Shown: one piece after another, positions 11,220-24,409 of the stretch
How positions within the stretch are numbered: position 1 is the stretch's first letter
Layout of the letters: every line of letters starts with the position of its first letter
NCBI GenBank assembly: GCA_026874595.1
Contig: CM049320.1
Span: forward strand, 9,115,464-9,179,463
Length of the DNA: 64,000 nt
Direction: 5' to 3'
From: Sipunculus nudus
Lineage: Eukaryota > Annelida > Sipuncula > Golfingiida > Sipunculidae
The notes under the pieces: generated by a model
Told to the model about the DNA's origin: nothing
Databases searched by the model: none
What the model saw: the letters and a program-made list of their open reading frames with translations, nothing else
Translations under genes and position numbers: made by a program

Positions 11220-12430
11220 TAAAAAAAAGTCACAGGTTTAAATATAAAAAAATAAGAGGATATCATGATGTAAGTGTAAATTTTAAAGTGGTCACATAAT
11301 GTGAATAAATATACAAATAAAAATGTTAAATTAAACACGTTATGATGTGTTAATGAATATGAAAAGTGTCACACAACATGTCCAAATTGAACAAAAGTTC
11401 ATACATATTATTCATGAAATTGGATGATATGCCCAACATGGTCCCGTGTTTGTTCCGAGTTCGTCTTGATTTTCATTTTTTTAAGAATTATGATGTTCAA
11501 ATGAAATTGGCAAAACTGAGCTAATATATGGACGTTTCACTTTGACCTATAGAGCATTGAGCAACAAAGGTGGTGAGAGCTAGAATGTACAATAGAACCA
11601 CTTTACCGTAAAATTTAAAGCTCCAAATGTCATTTCGAAAATTATTCAACTCAATCTATAACCAAGAATTCCCTGTTTACAGATGTTGTGATTTCAACTG
11701 GGAATTTTGTTACAGTGTGGTAATATTTTAATATAATGTTGGCTCCCAAACAGTGCTTCTATACAGCAGCGCAAATTTAAGTTTGGTATTATATAAGTCA
11801 CATGATCAATATGTCTACAAAATTCATCATGACAGCTGCAGGAAGTTTCGAGATATTTGGTAAACACATCTGATGGTGGACGCTGGTTAATCAAATGAAA
11901 TCGCAGACTGAACAAATGAATCAATCCCAGTGATAAATTAATGCAGTATTAAGAACACCATTTCTGCTAGTCGTGACATAAACACATACCAGTTTTAGGT
12001 AAAAATTAAACCGGTAGGTATGTGGGTATTTCTAGATGGTGCAGTTGTTCGCAGTGGTAATGGTTTAGTTGTTAAACTATGATGACAAGGACATGTTAGT
12101 TTAGAAGGCATGCTATTGAACTGTGTTATCTTTTTCTTATGATGCATGAAAATATTAGATGAAACAAAAGGATTATCTGCCACTGTATTTCTATAAGCGA
12201 CCTATATCTATATTCTTTTTTATTTAATGTTAAATCCAGGAGGTGGCAATATTTGTTTTCCTAATTCGGTTTGAAATGTATGCGCCCACTGCAGTATTTC
12301 TAGAAACCCGTTATATATTACATATATTTATCTAAAAATGTCCATTTTTTTATTCTATATAAGAGTTAAAGTAAATAGCTGGTATGTAACGAGCATGATG
12401 ATTCCTATAATAACAGTTCGTAATGTCACC
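11220..12430. other. Non-coding interval, nothing recognised
   Basis: Minus-strand open stretches at 11694-11924 and 11995-12183 have no recognised motif and no splice context that I trust. Confidence 0.4.
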
Positions 12431-12439
12431 TGAATACAC

Positions 12440-13250
12440 AAATGAGGGAGTGTAATGGAGTGATATCTGGGGAACATATTTGCAGTTGAATGGAACATTT
12501 CGTTGTTATACTAGCTGCTCAACAATCTCTGCGAACATCGAATCCGGGACCGGGAATTAGAGTTCTTCGAATCTGAACACGGACTAACAGAGTTCAATGG
12601 GTGTACCTAAAGTTTGATTCTCGGACCACTTAATTGATCTTAATGATGTTTAACATACCTGAATTACTAACGTTAGCCTGTTCGCGGATGCTGCATACTC
12701 ATATATGTCATTTTCTAAAACTGAACCTGTCACACGGCAGGTAAGGTGATTTTATCGAATATGTAAATGGTTTTAGTGAATATGATAAATACAGAAAATC
12801 AGACACTGTGGTTATCGGAGGTAGAAAAAAAGTTCACTAACATGCTCGTCCATTTTTGGTAGAAAATACAGTCCCTGAGTACACTGATAAGGTCCTATTC
12901 TTGATTATCAATTGTCTTCGGGGAAGAGGACATAATAATGAACATAATAATGTTCTCATTTAAAGCTTAAACTTGGTTATTTTGTTTGTTTCAGTAATGC
13001 TTTACCTTCACAGGAATACTTTCATATTTATAATGAAAACCGTGCAGCTCTATATTAATTATGGTTTGATCATTTGGGGTCAGCAACTAACGTAAAAATT
13101 GTTAAAGATATAAAATAAGACTGTCCGTATAATTCCATGGAATATTAACATGTGTAGACGTAGTTCCTCAATGAAGTCAGCCTTGACAATGAGAAAATAT
13201 CACTCAGCGACTTTTTTTTACCTTTCTAGTATATTATGATTAAGCGCCTG
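12440..13250 (+). pseudogene. Non-LTR (LINE) reverse transcriptase relic
   Basis: The plus strand carries scattered LINE reverse-transcriptase landmarks in shifting frames. SLFADAAYSY near 12680 corresponds to the usual L-F-A-D-D. Later come LPSQEYFHIYNEN, INYGLIIWG near 13060 (usual L-x-Y-G-x-x-x-W-G) and TVRIIPWN near 13120 (usual A-I-R-I-I). The second catalytic aspartate reads as alanine. Several stops and frame changes make it inactive. Clade assignment is not possible; a Jockey/CR1-like element is a guess. Confidence 0.5.
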
Positions 13251-14560
13251 AATAGGCTCAAGAAGAATTATCTTAATTATTTATCAGAAACACATTCAGA
13301 AAAATTATAGTTATAATAATAATAGCAATGCAAAAAATTCCTACATATACAGAATTATTGATAAATAAATATATAAAATCAATATACCATGAAGTTACCT
13401 TAGTTAATTTTAATACAAATTATCAAAATTTACATATCACTGAAGATCAATTTAAATGTCAACGATATTGATCTTTATTAGACAAGTGTAATTCACATTT
13501 TATAATGTGTTGGATCAACTTTACAGAGAGAGAAAGCAGTAGATGTGATGTTAACATGACTCCGAACAAGGAGCTGTTTATGATCCGATGAAGAAGCACA
13601 CAATGAATACTCAACTCATGAACTCTCTGCAATTATCTCCAGATTATTGTCATTTTTGCTACCGTATATACTAATAAAATTATGTGATACATATGTTTAG
13701 GCCAGCTAAACGACCGAGTTATATGATGAAATCGGCTACAGTTTGACCACAGTATACTAAGCATTTCTTTAGAATGTATTGTATCTTCTAACTATTCATC
13801 ATGTTCTGAATTTTTGTGTTCATGTGGCATTTCGTTCAACAAGGCGACAGAAACTTAAACATAGTCCGGTAAAAATGGTTCTACAAAAGATACATAATAC
13901 ACTTAATCAAATGTAAACAATCTAGACGCATAAATAAACCATGTTACAGTGTCAACTAAAAGCGGACACTTCTCTCGGCTCAAAGGAATTTAAAGGTAAA
14001 CAATAACGACTTTTTTATTCGCTCACTGGATTCAGCATGAAAAGTTAACACAGTAAAAAAATGAAAGCTTATCACTGCAAAGGTAACATCTGAAGTAAAA
14101 TAGATTAACCTTAGAAATAAGAGCCATGCTATGACACCGCCTGGCGGCACCATCAGGGTTTTGACGTCAGGTGATGACGTCATAGTTATTTAACAAACTA
14201 AAGGCGTGTCCAACTTCTGAGATTTAACTGTTCTGTCTATTCCTTGATCAAACACATGCTCTTCTTGTTCTGTTTATTCATTAAATTAATTACTCGATAA
14301 TTATAAAAAAAAGATTATTGATCATTCCTTAAACTCGACTGAACAAAATCATTATTGTGCAATAGTTAGGGTCTAAATGAGAATAATGAGATGCCGGGAT
14401 GGCAGTCGTGTCATATTATCAAATTAGTCCAACACGACAATAGATAATTAGGGTATATAGCGGTTAACATTGGGCTTTCCCTGTTCCCAACCCATTTACA
14501 CATCCAAACCAATAACATAAATATTATTTTTATTACAATAAATCAGTTTCCGTCACCTTA
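13250..14560. other. AT-rich non-coding DNA
   Basis: I see no gene or clear repeat in this interval. Confidence 0.4.
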
Positions 14561-14579
14561 GGTAAAATATAATATGTTG

Positions 14580-14842
14580 GTTCATAATGATATCGCAATA
14601 CGCAATGTGCGAATTGTCGCGATATACATCTATATCGGTAATATCGCGCACACTTTTTCATTTATATCATTTTTTAATTACTGTTTACAACAGCTGATCG
14701 CAATATGTTATAATTCACGATCACAAGCATTTGCATAATGGCACTTGTGTACACTACCCACTTTACCCTTTATAAATGATCATATATTTTATATATATAT
14801 ATATATATAATTTGAAACGAAATTTCAATTTAACAAAACCTC

Positions 14843-14879
<37 letters not shown>

Positions 14880-14885
14880 ATAATA
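14580..14885. repeat. TATCGCGATAT-rich patch and two (TA)n tracts
   Basis: GATATCGC, CGCGATAT and ATATCGCGC words cluster at 14588-14650, suggesting the end of an unidentified DNA transposon. (TA)n tracts follow near 14789-14810 and 14847-14872. Confidence 0.55.
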
Positions 14886-14889
14886 TATA

Positions 14890-17400
14890 TGTGTGTGAAA
14901 GAGAGGTTGTGTTCGTATATGTTGTGTTGTAGTTTGTTATATGTGTTTTGAAATTAGATGCCTGTCTGAGGGAGAAGTATTCTGCTTTTTCCTTTCATTC
15001 ATAATTTTGGTCTGTTGCTTTTATCTTATTTTACAGGATCTTTGTACAGCATGTGATCTGAAATGTTTTCACTACGTACAAATAATATAAATATAAGAGC
15101 ATAAGACAAAACGCTGTGTATATTGAATATAAATATACTTTTTTATACACATATATAATTGGTTATCGATTCGAGGTCATATGGTATAAAACATGACAGA
15201 GCTTATAAAGGCTATACTGCTGTAGCTTTCCACATGCAGTAGCCTTGGTTTTGGAAAGTCTAGTTATGCTCAGACTTTTTCGTTCCGTATTATAGCTAAC
15301 AATATAACGTTTTCTGTGACCTGCAGCTTGTTTTTTTTACGTAATGTCTTGTTATTCATATTAGTTATTGTAATGTGTTTCTGTGCACTGTTGTTTTACA
15401 AAGATATATAAACAATTTTCTTTTCATTTTATTCGCAAAATATAATTATCTTAATTCCAAAAGGAAAACATATATACTGAAGAAGCAATAATGTTATGCA
15501 ATAAACACCGGTTTAATGACAGTAAGTTGCTGGAAGTTCAAGCGATTTTCACTCATTTGTAATTCTTTCAGGGCCTCTTTGACCACCCAGCAGATACATA
15601 CCCGTTAACTTATTAAAAAGATTAAAACCCCATTAAGGCAAATGTTTATCATTAATGCAAGTCATCGTTTAATTTATGTGCCATCCTGTTCCATTTGACA
15701 CAATTATGATGTCATTCGATCCCTATACGACCCTCCTCGAAAATTAAAATTTGCCACTGCCGATCCATCGAGTAAGGTAACAATCCATCTGGTCAGGCTA
15801 ATCAAGAAAGCAGTAGTATTGACAATTTGCATGTCCCATTCAGGATAATCTCAATGCAAAACCAACCGAAAAGAACATTGTTCATATATCGTTGAAACCT
15901 AGCTTACACACACACACACACACACACATGTATTTGGCGTCAAACGAGGATTATATATGAAACCTACCAAAGTTGGATATCTTTATTTCTGCTTCCAGTA
16001 GTACCATTTCCTGATTTCATTTGCTAATGCTACGTATAATATTACTTAAACAACATATTTATCTTTGAAAATCTTAAATGAAATTATCCGTACAATAAAG
16101 AGCAAGCGAGGACATCACACACAAGCAGATTGATACATTGGAACACGACATATATGTAAAGTAACGTTATTTAAGAACATGACGTAGAAACGGTTAAGGC
16201 AGTCTGACGAAGTCAAAGACAAGAATTCCTACATAAAAATCTTGCTGTGTACAATGTTCCATCGTTAAAACAAACAATTATAATATGATCTCGTAATATT
16301 TAGAGTGCTGGCCTGCTCTGATTTAACTTCTACTTGTGGACTCGGCAAATGAACTTGCACTTGCATCAATATCTACCGTTATATTTACTCTATAACAAAT
16401 GTATCTAATAATTCCAGGGTATTTACAATAGTTTCTCAAGTTTTTTTTTATCTCAAGTATTTTGGAAGGTCAGTGGACCTTCAATAAAATCGCGATGCAT
16501 TCATTCATCTGCTTTTGTAAAGATAATAAACTTTAGGGTTAGATGACAGAAAAAAAACAACTCACACATTTCTCCCTGGGGACGATAAAGATTAGATGGG
16601 ATTATGACTTTATTTAAATATGTTTATCCTGATAAGTAATACATTTAGTTAGTTTTTATCGCATATAAATGGCAGATTATATTTTAAATGGGAGACTTTC
16701 CGTATTCTGAAGAAAAACGGTCTTTTATATTATGTTGTTTACATATGTAAAGCTTTTGCTTACCTTTTACGACATAAATGAAAAAAAAAAAAAAAAAACG
16801 GAAATAACACCAGGTGAAGGCCATGAACTCATGTGTGACAGAGATTGGAAAGAATCAATAAAATAAGCAACAGTTTGTCACAAAAATCTCAATATATATA
16901 TATGTATATACACTCACACATATATGTATATGTATATATATACACACTTTGATAAATACTGGAAAGCAGACAGCCAGAAAGGGGAACATTTGGAATTGTT
17001 CAAATAAACAACGAATATTCTTGGGGAAGCAGAAACAAATAAATTTTTATGTTGTTATGCTGGTTTTAAACGTCGCAGGCGAGCAGACAGACAGACAGAC
17101 GGAGACAACCAGGTAAGAGCAATATTCTCGATCAAGTCATATAAAATGGAAAGACGAATAAAATAAGCTAGTTTATTTAAATAAATCTTCCTTTTTCGAC
17201 CCTGAAGTATAGTAACCTATGTTAAATCACTGTGGTACAGAATACGGCAAGCCTCCACTGGGGCAAGCCCATGAAATCTCTATAATCAAAATTGTGAAAA
17301 CGTTTAGAGATTTGAAGATATGGCACAATAATCACATTTTGCAGTAATTACGAAGTAACCCTCTCTTGCTGCTACTTTCCAACTTAAAAAGCAGAGTTTC
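14890..17400. other. Non-coding DNA with small microsatellites
   Basis: It contains (CA)n near 15906-15928, A18 near 16781-16798, and mixed TA/TG/CA tracts near 16892-16945. I see no coding evidence. Confidence 0.45.
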
Positions 17401-17415
17401 GAGATGTTTATTAAA

Positions 17416-17416
17416 T

Positions 17417-17451
<35 letters not shown>

Positions 17452-17462
17452 GTATATATATA

Positions 17463-17517
<55 letters not shown>
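17416..17517. repeat. (TA)n microsatellite, left of tRNA-like element
   Basis: A long TA tract has a few TG and TTT interruptions. Open frames reading through it are translation artefacts rich in Ile-Tyr. Confidence 0.97.
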
Positions 17518-17520
<3 letters not shown>

Positions 17521-17546
17521 TTGCCATGCTGGTTCATTGTTTATAG

Positions 17547-17772
<226 letters not shown>

Positions 17773-17839
17773 TACTTACGCCAACTGCAAAATCAAAGAT
17801 CCGTTTCTGGGGTGATATATGAGCCAGTGTTTCCTAGCA

Positions 17840-18340
17840 ACATTATCACTGCATTCACTTACATTTGGGCAGCTTCATTCTTGTTTGGATGCAAACGGTT
17901 TCCCGTTAGAACAGGCAAGTGAGGACAAATGGAGGAAGAACCTCAAAGTATGCCCATAAAAGCGTGACAATGGGTAACAATGAAAACCAGAGGTGTTTTC
18001 ACTTTTCAATGTCTCGTTTTTGTCTTCTAACCACTATTGGTTTGTTGGCTTCACGAGAAAGCGATGCGACATTTGACCAACAATATAATCACTTAATGTG
18101 ACTGGGAATGTCAGACAATAGCATAAAAAGGGCAGAATAAAAGGCATTTCTTTGAATGATCCATTAATCTCGTTTGACGGCAAAGGGTGCGAGATTTGAC
18201 GAATTTCACTGATGGCACGTCAAATAGCCATACAGTGGCGATTAAATGAGCTACAGTTGCAGTGGCTATGATTATATATGATATAAGGAAAGAAGCCGAT
18301 TTCAGCTTATTTGGCGGTCTTGACATTTGAGCGAAAGTGA
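17840..18340 (+). repeat. Dispersed repeat, first copy of a diverged direct pair
   Basis: Shared phrases with 19505-19960, in the same order: GCATTCACTTACATT, TATAATCACTTAA-TGAC, GAATGTCAGAC, GGCATTTCTTTGAATG, CTCGTTTGACG-CAAA and GGTGCGAGAT. The copies lie about 1.67 kb apart and are well diverged. Confidence 0.6.
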
Positions 18341-19127
18341 CCAAAACTAAAGGATCCGATGATTATCGAGGTCTACCTTTTATTTTTATGTTCGCGCGGA
18401 GTAATTGGAGTAAGACCGACAGACAAACAGAAAGACTGGAAAGACAGAGGAATATATGAAAACAATCATTTAACAAGCAATGTTCTGGGAGAGTAGAAAT
18501 ACATACAACTTTAATGACTTAATCGGATATTGGAAAGGAATATCCGCACAGACAGACAGGCATAGTCTCTGGTTTTCTTTAAACGGTACCCCTCTCAGAT
18601 GCTTTGCTAGACAATGGGGACATATGTCAGAACAAAGAACAAGCAAGTAGAAGAAGTTGATAACAACAGACGACGGGACAGACATACTGACAGACAGACA
18701 AACCCAGATGACAATATACAAGACCCCATATTTGGGAATGCATAAGCAGTTGCAGCGAGCTAAAGTTTGTGTTGAAAGGATAATATTTAAAGAAGTTATG
18801 ATTATAATTATATTTTTTGGCATTTTGATGACTTTGATCATTGACCTATCTCAATTGAAAACCAAAGACTTAAGGCAGGTTTGTTTAGTAATAGAATGTG
18901 TAATTTTCGAAGTAATTGCTCGAAAATAGTGGCCTGTAGAACTAAGAAAAGGGAATTCCTTTTAAAATATCATTTGGCGAGAAACGGTACGAGATTATGC
19001 AAGATATCGTATACCGTCGCATTAAACTTATCCGATGCTACCTGAAGCTAAAATTTGACCTCTCTAGCTTTGAAAATGACAAGGTAAGAAAAATGAGAAC
19101 CCATATTTTGGAATATCATGAATTCGT

Positions 19128-19142
19128 CCCCCCCCCCCCCCC
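19128..19142. repeat. C15 homopolymer
   Basis: A run of 15 cytosines inside a repeat-rich stretch. Confidence 0.95.
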
Positions 19143-19504
19143 AACGCATAACTAGGCTATCCATCAGAGAATACAGTTGATGGCAAATTAAATGAAGTAG
19201 TGTTTACGTGACTACGATAAACTTTAACGAAGATAAAAAAACACAATTTTCGTTTTTTTTAACCTTGGCATTGACCGTTGAACTATTTACTAAAAAGACA
19301 ACAAACTTGTAGAACTTTACAGGTTCTATCAGCAGTATTACATTCTAAGGTATTGTTTAACAATTCTTGCCTGTGTCATGCCTAATCCAGATGAAAGAAC
19401 AGGAAGGCGAATCTGACATTGACATACAGACAGACATATTTACGCAATGACATATATGAGATGACGGTGGATTTAATGCATCGATCCGCCGCTAGTTTCG
19501 CAGT

Positions 19505-19960
19505 TATCCATGTCAACACAATCAATGCATTCACTAACATTCGGAAATCCTTTTCCATTGTTTGTTTTAAGGAATTACCCTGTCTTTGAGCTCAAATGCA
19601 AAGAAACATCAAAGTACGTTCCTATAAAGCGTAAAAAGGGGCCGCAATGAAAATCACAGGCGTGTTCCTTTCCCATTATGTCGCTTATCACGGAGAACCG
19701 CACACGCCCCAACTGTTAACTATAATGCCCCTGTTGCCAGTTAATTTCACCTCCTGCAGACACTTACAGTCACGGGAAAGGGATGCATCTCCGTGATTTT
19801 ATGACGAGACTTTCAATATAATCACTTAAATATGACGATGAATGTCAGACGCGGTCAAATGCTGAAAATTGTATAAATATTTATTAGCATTTCTTTGAAT
19901 GGTTCCATATTCTCGTTTGACGCAAAAGGTGCGAGATGGCGAGATATGCCCTTGTATCAA
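19505..19960 (+). repeat. Dispersed repeat, second copy of a diverged direct pair
   Basis: This is the counterpart of 17840-18340; see the shared phrases there. Confidence 0.6.
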
Positions 19961-22069
19961 TTAAACTAGTCAAAAGGTTCTGGGACAATACAAGATTAGA
20001 AATCTCTACCATAATAATGACCCAGAATGTTTGAAATCTTGAATATTCTCGTTACATGGGAAAATATGCGAGATTGAGCGAGATGTTAGTTTTATCAGTT
20101 CAAGCTTTTAAAATGCTCCCAAAGGCCGAAAATTGACGATTCATGCAGTTAAGGTAATTTCAAATAATGTAATCCTACCCCGCGAAAATAACTAGACCTT
20201 TTTACCATAAATATTGACAGAGGCTGAGGCGTAAAGATCCATATTTTCGCATTGTCAAGTATAACACCAAAATAAGGGAACTAATGTAACGGTAGCAAAA
20301 GGCTTCACGTGCGTAGGAATAATCAAATGATTAAAGTTTTAGATACGACAATAACAATTGTGACATAATTTAATATTTTTTTTGCATAATATTGCCGATA
20401 TTATAGGAACATTATATGTTGCAGTGTTTCATTTACACAACGCTCCCTGGTAGCCATTTTGAGAAATGGGAAACAATTTTGAGATATTTATAAATAACAC
20501 ATAATATATCACTCACAAAACCATTGTTAAAAAATTGCAACCTGTATGTCATACTTGAAGAAATGTCGAAAAACCTCGTTTGAAGAGAAAAGGTGCAAGA
20601 TATAGCGAGAGCTTCAATCACATCCCACAAAGCTGTTCAAATGGTAACTTATGCACACACAAGACTCTCTAGCTTAAAAAATGGTAAATTTTGTCAGAAA
20701 TTATCGAATTGCATGATTTCTCCCTCCCCTTAAAAAGAATACGTTACCATAGAAACAACATATTGAGACAAATTTGTAACAACAGGAAAAGCCATGGAAT
20801 GAGGATTAAAAGGACCTACAATATTAAGTGCTACGATTATTTTTGACGAGTATATGAAGGAAAACCGTTTTAAGTTTTTGGTGACCCTGACCTAGACCTT
20901 TGATAAATCATGACCAAAAAGAAAGGGCTTCCAGGATTTTTTGGATATAGCCTGTCTCTATTAGTTTCAGAGTTATTTCTTCAAAATTGTGACCTATGGC
21001 GCTTGGAAAAACAAAAAGGCAGACAAACAAACAAACTAGACGACCAGAGGTCGGGTGCTTGCCGGAAATTATGTCATCCGGAGAGCAAATAGATTATTTC
21101 ATTCCCACGAACAGTGAACTTTTGAAAGAATTTGTATGAAAGTGGGGTCTTTATTTCGATGTGGAAATTTTAGGTGCAGCGATAAACTGTTATATTGTCT
21201 GTTGTTTTGGAGTAATAGCACAATGATGAAATTTTTTAGTGTTTAATTTGCGAAGCCCCTGGATAAAATCTTCCACAAAAAGAAATTGGTATCGAGATAT
21301 TGTATAATATAAAATATACCAGTATCAAAACGATTGCTGCAATATCGATGCATATGGGTTCTTCGTAAATGACATTTCATAAAATCTCATTTTCGGAGAA
21401 AAGGCCATATCATGACCAATTATTCATCTACAGTTTATGTAGATACTGCCTTATTTAACCACATTATGAAGAAATTTTTTTTAAATATTTATATGGCAAC
21501 ACTGACTTTGACCTTTGACGGATATTCATTCAAAAGCAATAGCCTCCAAGGAATAAGGTGCCTGTACCAAGTAAATAAATCTTGAAGGGACTCTGGAGAA
21601 ATTTTGCAGTGTAAAGAATACATGCTGCTAGCAATTCAACGACGCAGTAGAAGAAATTCACAGCAACAGCTCAACAGACAGACATAAGACATATTTGCAA
21701 AAGGTACAGAGAACTTGACCACACCATAATGAGGGCAAGGAAAAGGCGATTAAACGAGGTTGTGGTGGCTGTGACCATTTAAAAATAAATAATAAGTAAA
21801 TAACTATTCTGAGGATTTTGATATCCTTTGCTTTTGACCCATATTCACGAAAAATAATAAAATAAATTTGAAGGCAATTGCCGAAATATTTTGGCCTCTA
21901 GTCTGATAAACGTGAGTCAAAACAACAACGCAACAACTTAAATGAAGTAGTGTTTAGGTGGCTACGATAAACTTTAACGAAGAGAGATAGACGGGGAACT
22001 GTCGGTTTTCGGTAGTGGCCTGTAGTTAAGCTTATAGGACTTTTCAGGTTTTCGCAGGCAGTTTCTCAC

Positions 22070-22500
22070 TAGTGCCGCCGTTGGGAGTGGAAGTCTTAGC
22101 AGGCTGCAGAGGGGCCGCCATGAATCGCACGCGGAAGCAGCTATTTGCTTCCCCTAAAAATCGGGAGGGGGTAAAATTTTTGGTAGCATCGCATTGACTG
22201 TCGTCAGGAGGAGTGGACATGAGAGCGGACTGCCACACAGGGGCCCCATGAATCTCACGCGGAAATAGCAGCTATTTGTTACCAAAAAAAAATCGGGAGG
22301 GGGTAAAATTTTTGGTAGCATCGCATTGACTGTCGTCAGGAGGAGTGGACATGAGAGCGGACTGCCACAGAAGGGCCCCATGAATCTCACGCGGAAATAG
22401 CAGCTATTTGTAACCAAAAAAAAAAAAAAAAAAAAATCGGGAGGGGGTAAAATTTTTTGTAGCATCGCATTTAAGACTGTCGCCAGGGGGAGTGGACATG
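22070..22500. repeat. Tandem repeat, unit 132 bp, just over three copies
   Basis: TCGGGAGGGGGTAAAATTTT starts at 22161, 22293 and 22437. Each copy is followed by GTAGCATCGCATT, GTC-TCAGGAGGAGTGGACATG and ATGAATCTCACGCGGAAATAGC. The third interval is longer (144 bp) because an A-run has grown to about 22 bases at 22415-22436. Minus-strand open frames across the array give repeating peptides such as LPKILPPPDFF, which reflect a unit length that is a multiple of 3. The first copy is the most diverged. The array ends exactly where Gypsy-like coding sequence starts. Confidence 0.85.
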
Positions 22501-22504
22501 TGCT

Positions 22505-22680
22505 TCAACATGATATCATTAGGGAAAGTCAAAGTCATTCGAGATCTCCATGTTTATTGGTACCAAAATCATATCAAGGTCTTAGATATTTCACTGATTT
22601 TGGAAAGTAAATCCTGTAAACAAAACAGATAAATATCCCATACCAGGAGTAGATGACTGAATTAATGGAATTGGCAAATA
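22505..22680 (+). pseudogene. Gypsy reverse transcriptase, N-terminal part
   Basis: The first frame reads LQHDIIRESQSHSRSPCLLV, then GLRYFTDFGK, matching the Gypsy pattern LxxGIIRPSxSPWxSPxVLV and LRFCxDFRK. A +1 frameshift follows at about 22609, and the frame continues VNPVNKTDKYPIPGVDD with a stop soon after. This is the fingers/palm start of the polymerase domain. It is cut at 22680 by the pogo-like insertion and resumes at 23732. Confidence 0.8.
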
Positions 22681-23731
22681 CAGTCAAGCCCGCTTATTGT
22701 CATGTCAGTGGTGCATGAATAAATTATGATAATAACCGGGATGTGACATTATGCGAGTTTCAACATTGAAGTCCTATTGAGTCACAGAAGAAGCTATATG
22801 ACGCAAATGATATTTATTAAATCGTCAAAAAAAGAAAAAGAAACAGAGATGTTTAGGAATATTTTTATTGCACAACGGCATATTTAATTACGTTTATGCA
22901 CACCTGACAGTTTATTTCCTGTTAGTTTTTTGCCGCATGCCTCAATAACTGACAGAAATCCGAATTGCCAACAGAAAGAGACGTAGCGTCTGGGTCATGA
23001 GGTCAAATGTTTGTAAATATGCGGCACAGTTATGACGTTATGTGTAGGCAAACTATTTTACTTGATAATTCTTTCCCCGACTATTGCGCCTTATTTTCCG
23101 GATATTTTATTGATGATCCAGACTTCCATGATCGTCTTTATGACAGGACTGTTCGGGGACCGGGTATCTCCTCCAGTTCTAAAAAAACTCCAGCTTTTCG
23201 TGGAGCCTTTAAGGGGATTTCCAGTCGAAAACAACGTTTACCACTTATGCTTCATATCATATCGGCGAAACGTCACCGAGTTGTAAACCATGGCCTTACA
23301 GAGACCAGGAGTTCATTATGTATGACATGTGATCGCAAACATCGCCCTTTTTAACGTAAGAAGAAACGCATTGATCTGGATGACCTGGTATCGTTAGACG
23401 TTAATTAGCTAAGTGACGGAAAGTGTCCCGCGTGCATCACTACACTTGTCTGCCGCACACAGGTTGGAGATGTGATCGTCTGATACGCCTGACCGATTAT
23501 AGGCTCTTGGCCTCCTTGATCGCCGTGTCGGCGTTTGATTTGATATTAACTGCGAACTGGTATCACTGCCAAGGGTTCCAAGCATGACAATAAACGGGAT
23601 TATGACAATATTCCATGATATTAAACGGTCAGATTTACCATTGTATATAAAGGACATGGTATATGTTTGCAGAATTATGTGACAATAAACGGGATTTTTT
23701 TAACCGATATGACAAAAAGTGGGCTGGACTG
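22681..23731. mobile_element. pogo/Tigger-like DNA transposon, non-autonomous, 1051 bp
   Basis: The left end CAGTCAAGCCCGCTTATTG and the inverted right end CAGTCCAGCCCACTTTTTG form terminal inverted repeats with 3 mismatches over about 23 bp. TA dinucleotides flank both sides (22679-22680 and 23732-23733). Words like CCCGTTTATTGTCA recur inverted near 23580-23600 and 23680-23700, as subterminal copies of the tip. CAG ends and TA duplication fit pogo/Tigger within Tc1-mariner. No DDE transposase is recognisable; the GC-richer centre has an open plus frame (23007-23354) of unknown nature. Deleting the element plus one TA rejoins the Gypsy frame within a tyrosine codon. Confidence 0.8.
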
Positions 23732-24409
23732 TATGTGACAAAATGTGACAAAGGTTATTGGGGTGTTCCTCTTACAGAAACAGCGGAGAAAAACTCAGCA
23801 TTTTTATTTCCTGATGGGTTATTTGAATAAAATGTCATTCCATTCCGAATGAAATACGCAGGGGCAACGTCCCAACGCCTCATGAATATTTGTATAAACA
23901 ATCTCGAAGGTGTTGAGGCATATATAAATGGACTTATTGTGTATAGTGATACTTGGGACGAACACTTTCAAAGATTAGAGAAATTCTTTCAAAGATTGGC
24001 GGAGGATAATCTAACAATTAACTTGGCAAAGAGAAATTTCGGGAAAGAAAAGGTCTTTTATTTTGGTCATGTCATAGGACAAGGTAATGTAGAACCAGTC
24101 CATGCCAAATTAGATGCTATATTGAATTTTCAAAGGACCTCAAAAAAAAAAGGGTTTACAAAGGTGTCTAGGCATGCCGGGTACTATAGAAACTTCTGTA
24201 AGAAATTCGCTGAGATAACTGCCCCACTTACAAATCTAATAAAGAAAAAAAAGAGGCATTTCTTTGGACAGATGAAAGCGAAGCAGCATTTGAAATATTG
24301 AAGTCAATGATTACCAATACTCCTGTACTGAAAGCACCTCACTTAGACAAAGATTTAAAATTATGTGTGATGCTAATGAGCAAGCTGCTTGTGCTATTTT
24401 GATACAATA
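23732..24409 (+). pseudogene. Gypsy reverse transcriptase palm/thumb and connection
   Basis: The frame opens with KCDKGYWGVPLTETAEKNSA and FLFPDGLFE, then a stop, then VIPFRMKYAGATSQRLMN. It continues open from 23849 to 24301. EAYINGLIVYSD replaces the usual Y-x-D-D-x-x-V-Y-S, so both catalytic aspartates read as Asn-Gly. LAKRNFGKEKVFYFGHVIGQ and HAGYYRNFCKKF are typical thumb and connection motifs. Near 24250 a frameshift moves the reading to FLWTDESEAAFEILKSMITN and then TPVLKAP. Near 24366 another shift gives CDANEQAACAILIQ, the start of RNase H. It is cut at 24409. Confidence 0.9.
24403..24409. repeat. Target-site duplication, left copy
   Basis: TACAATA here pairs with TACAAGA at 27895-27901 (6 of 7 identical). 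An 8-bp reading is possible with lower identity. Confidence 0.6.

Larger units (their letters stand above)
18400..22010 (+). repeat. Non-coding repeat family, copy a
   Basis: This stretch contains the phrases that define the family also seen at 40.8-41.8, 44.6-47.9, 53.5-54.5 and 57.7-61.8 kb. They are GCGGAGCCCCTGG..AAATTTTCCACAAA, TTGACCTTTGACGG, CAACAGCTCAACAGACAGACAT, GACCACACCATAATGAGGGCAA and GTGATAAACGTGAGTCAAAACAACAA. The order from 21220 to 21930 matches 58380-59230 and 60350-61040. Plus orientation is the same everywhere. There is no open frame of note. Confidence 0.65.

Noticed and set aside
22044-22465. Minus-strand proline-rich repeat protein
   Set aside because: The frame is open only because the 132-bp tandem unit is a multiple of 3; no start, signal or homologous motif is visible.
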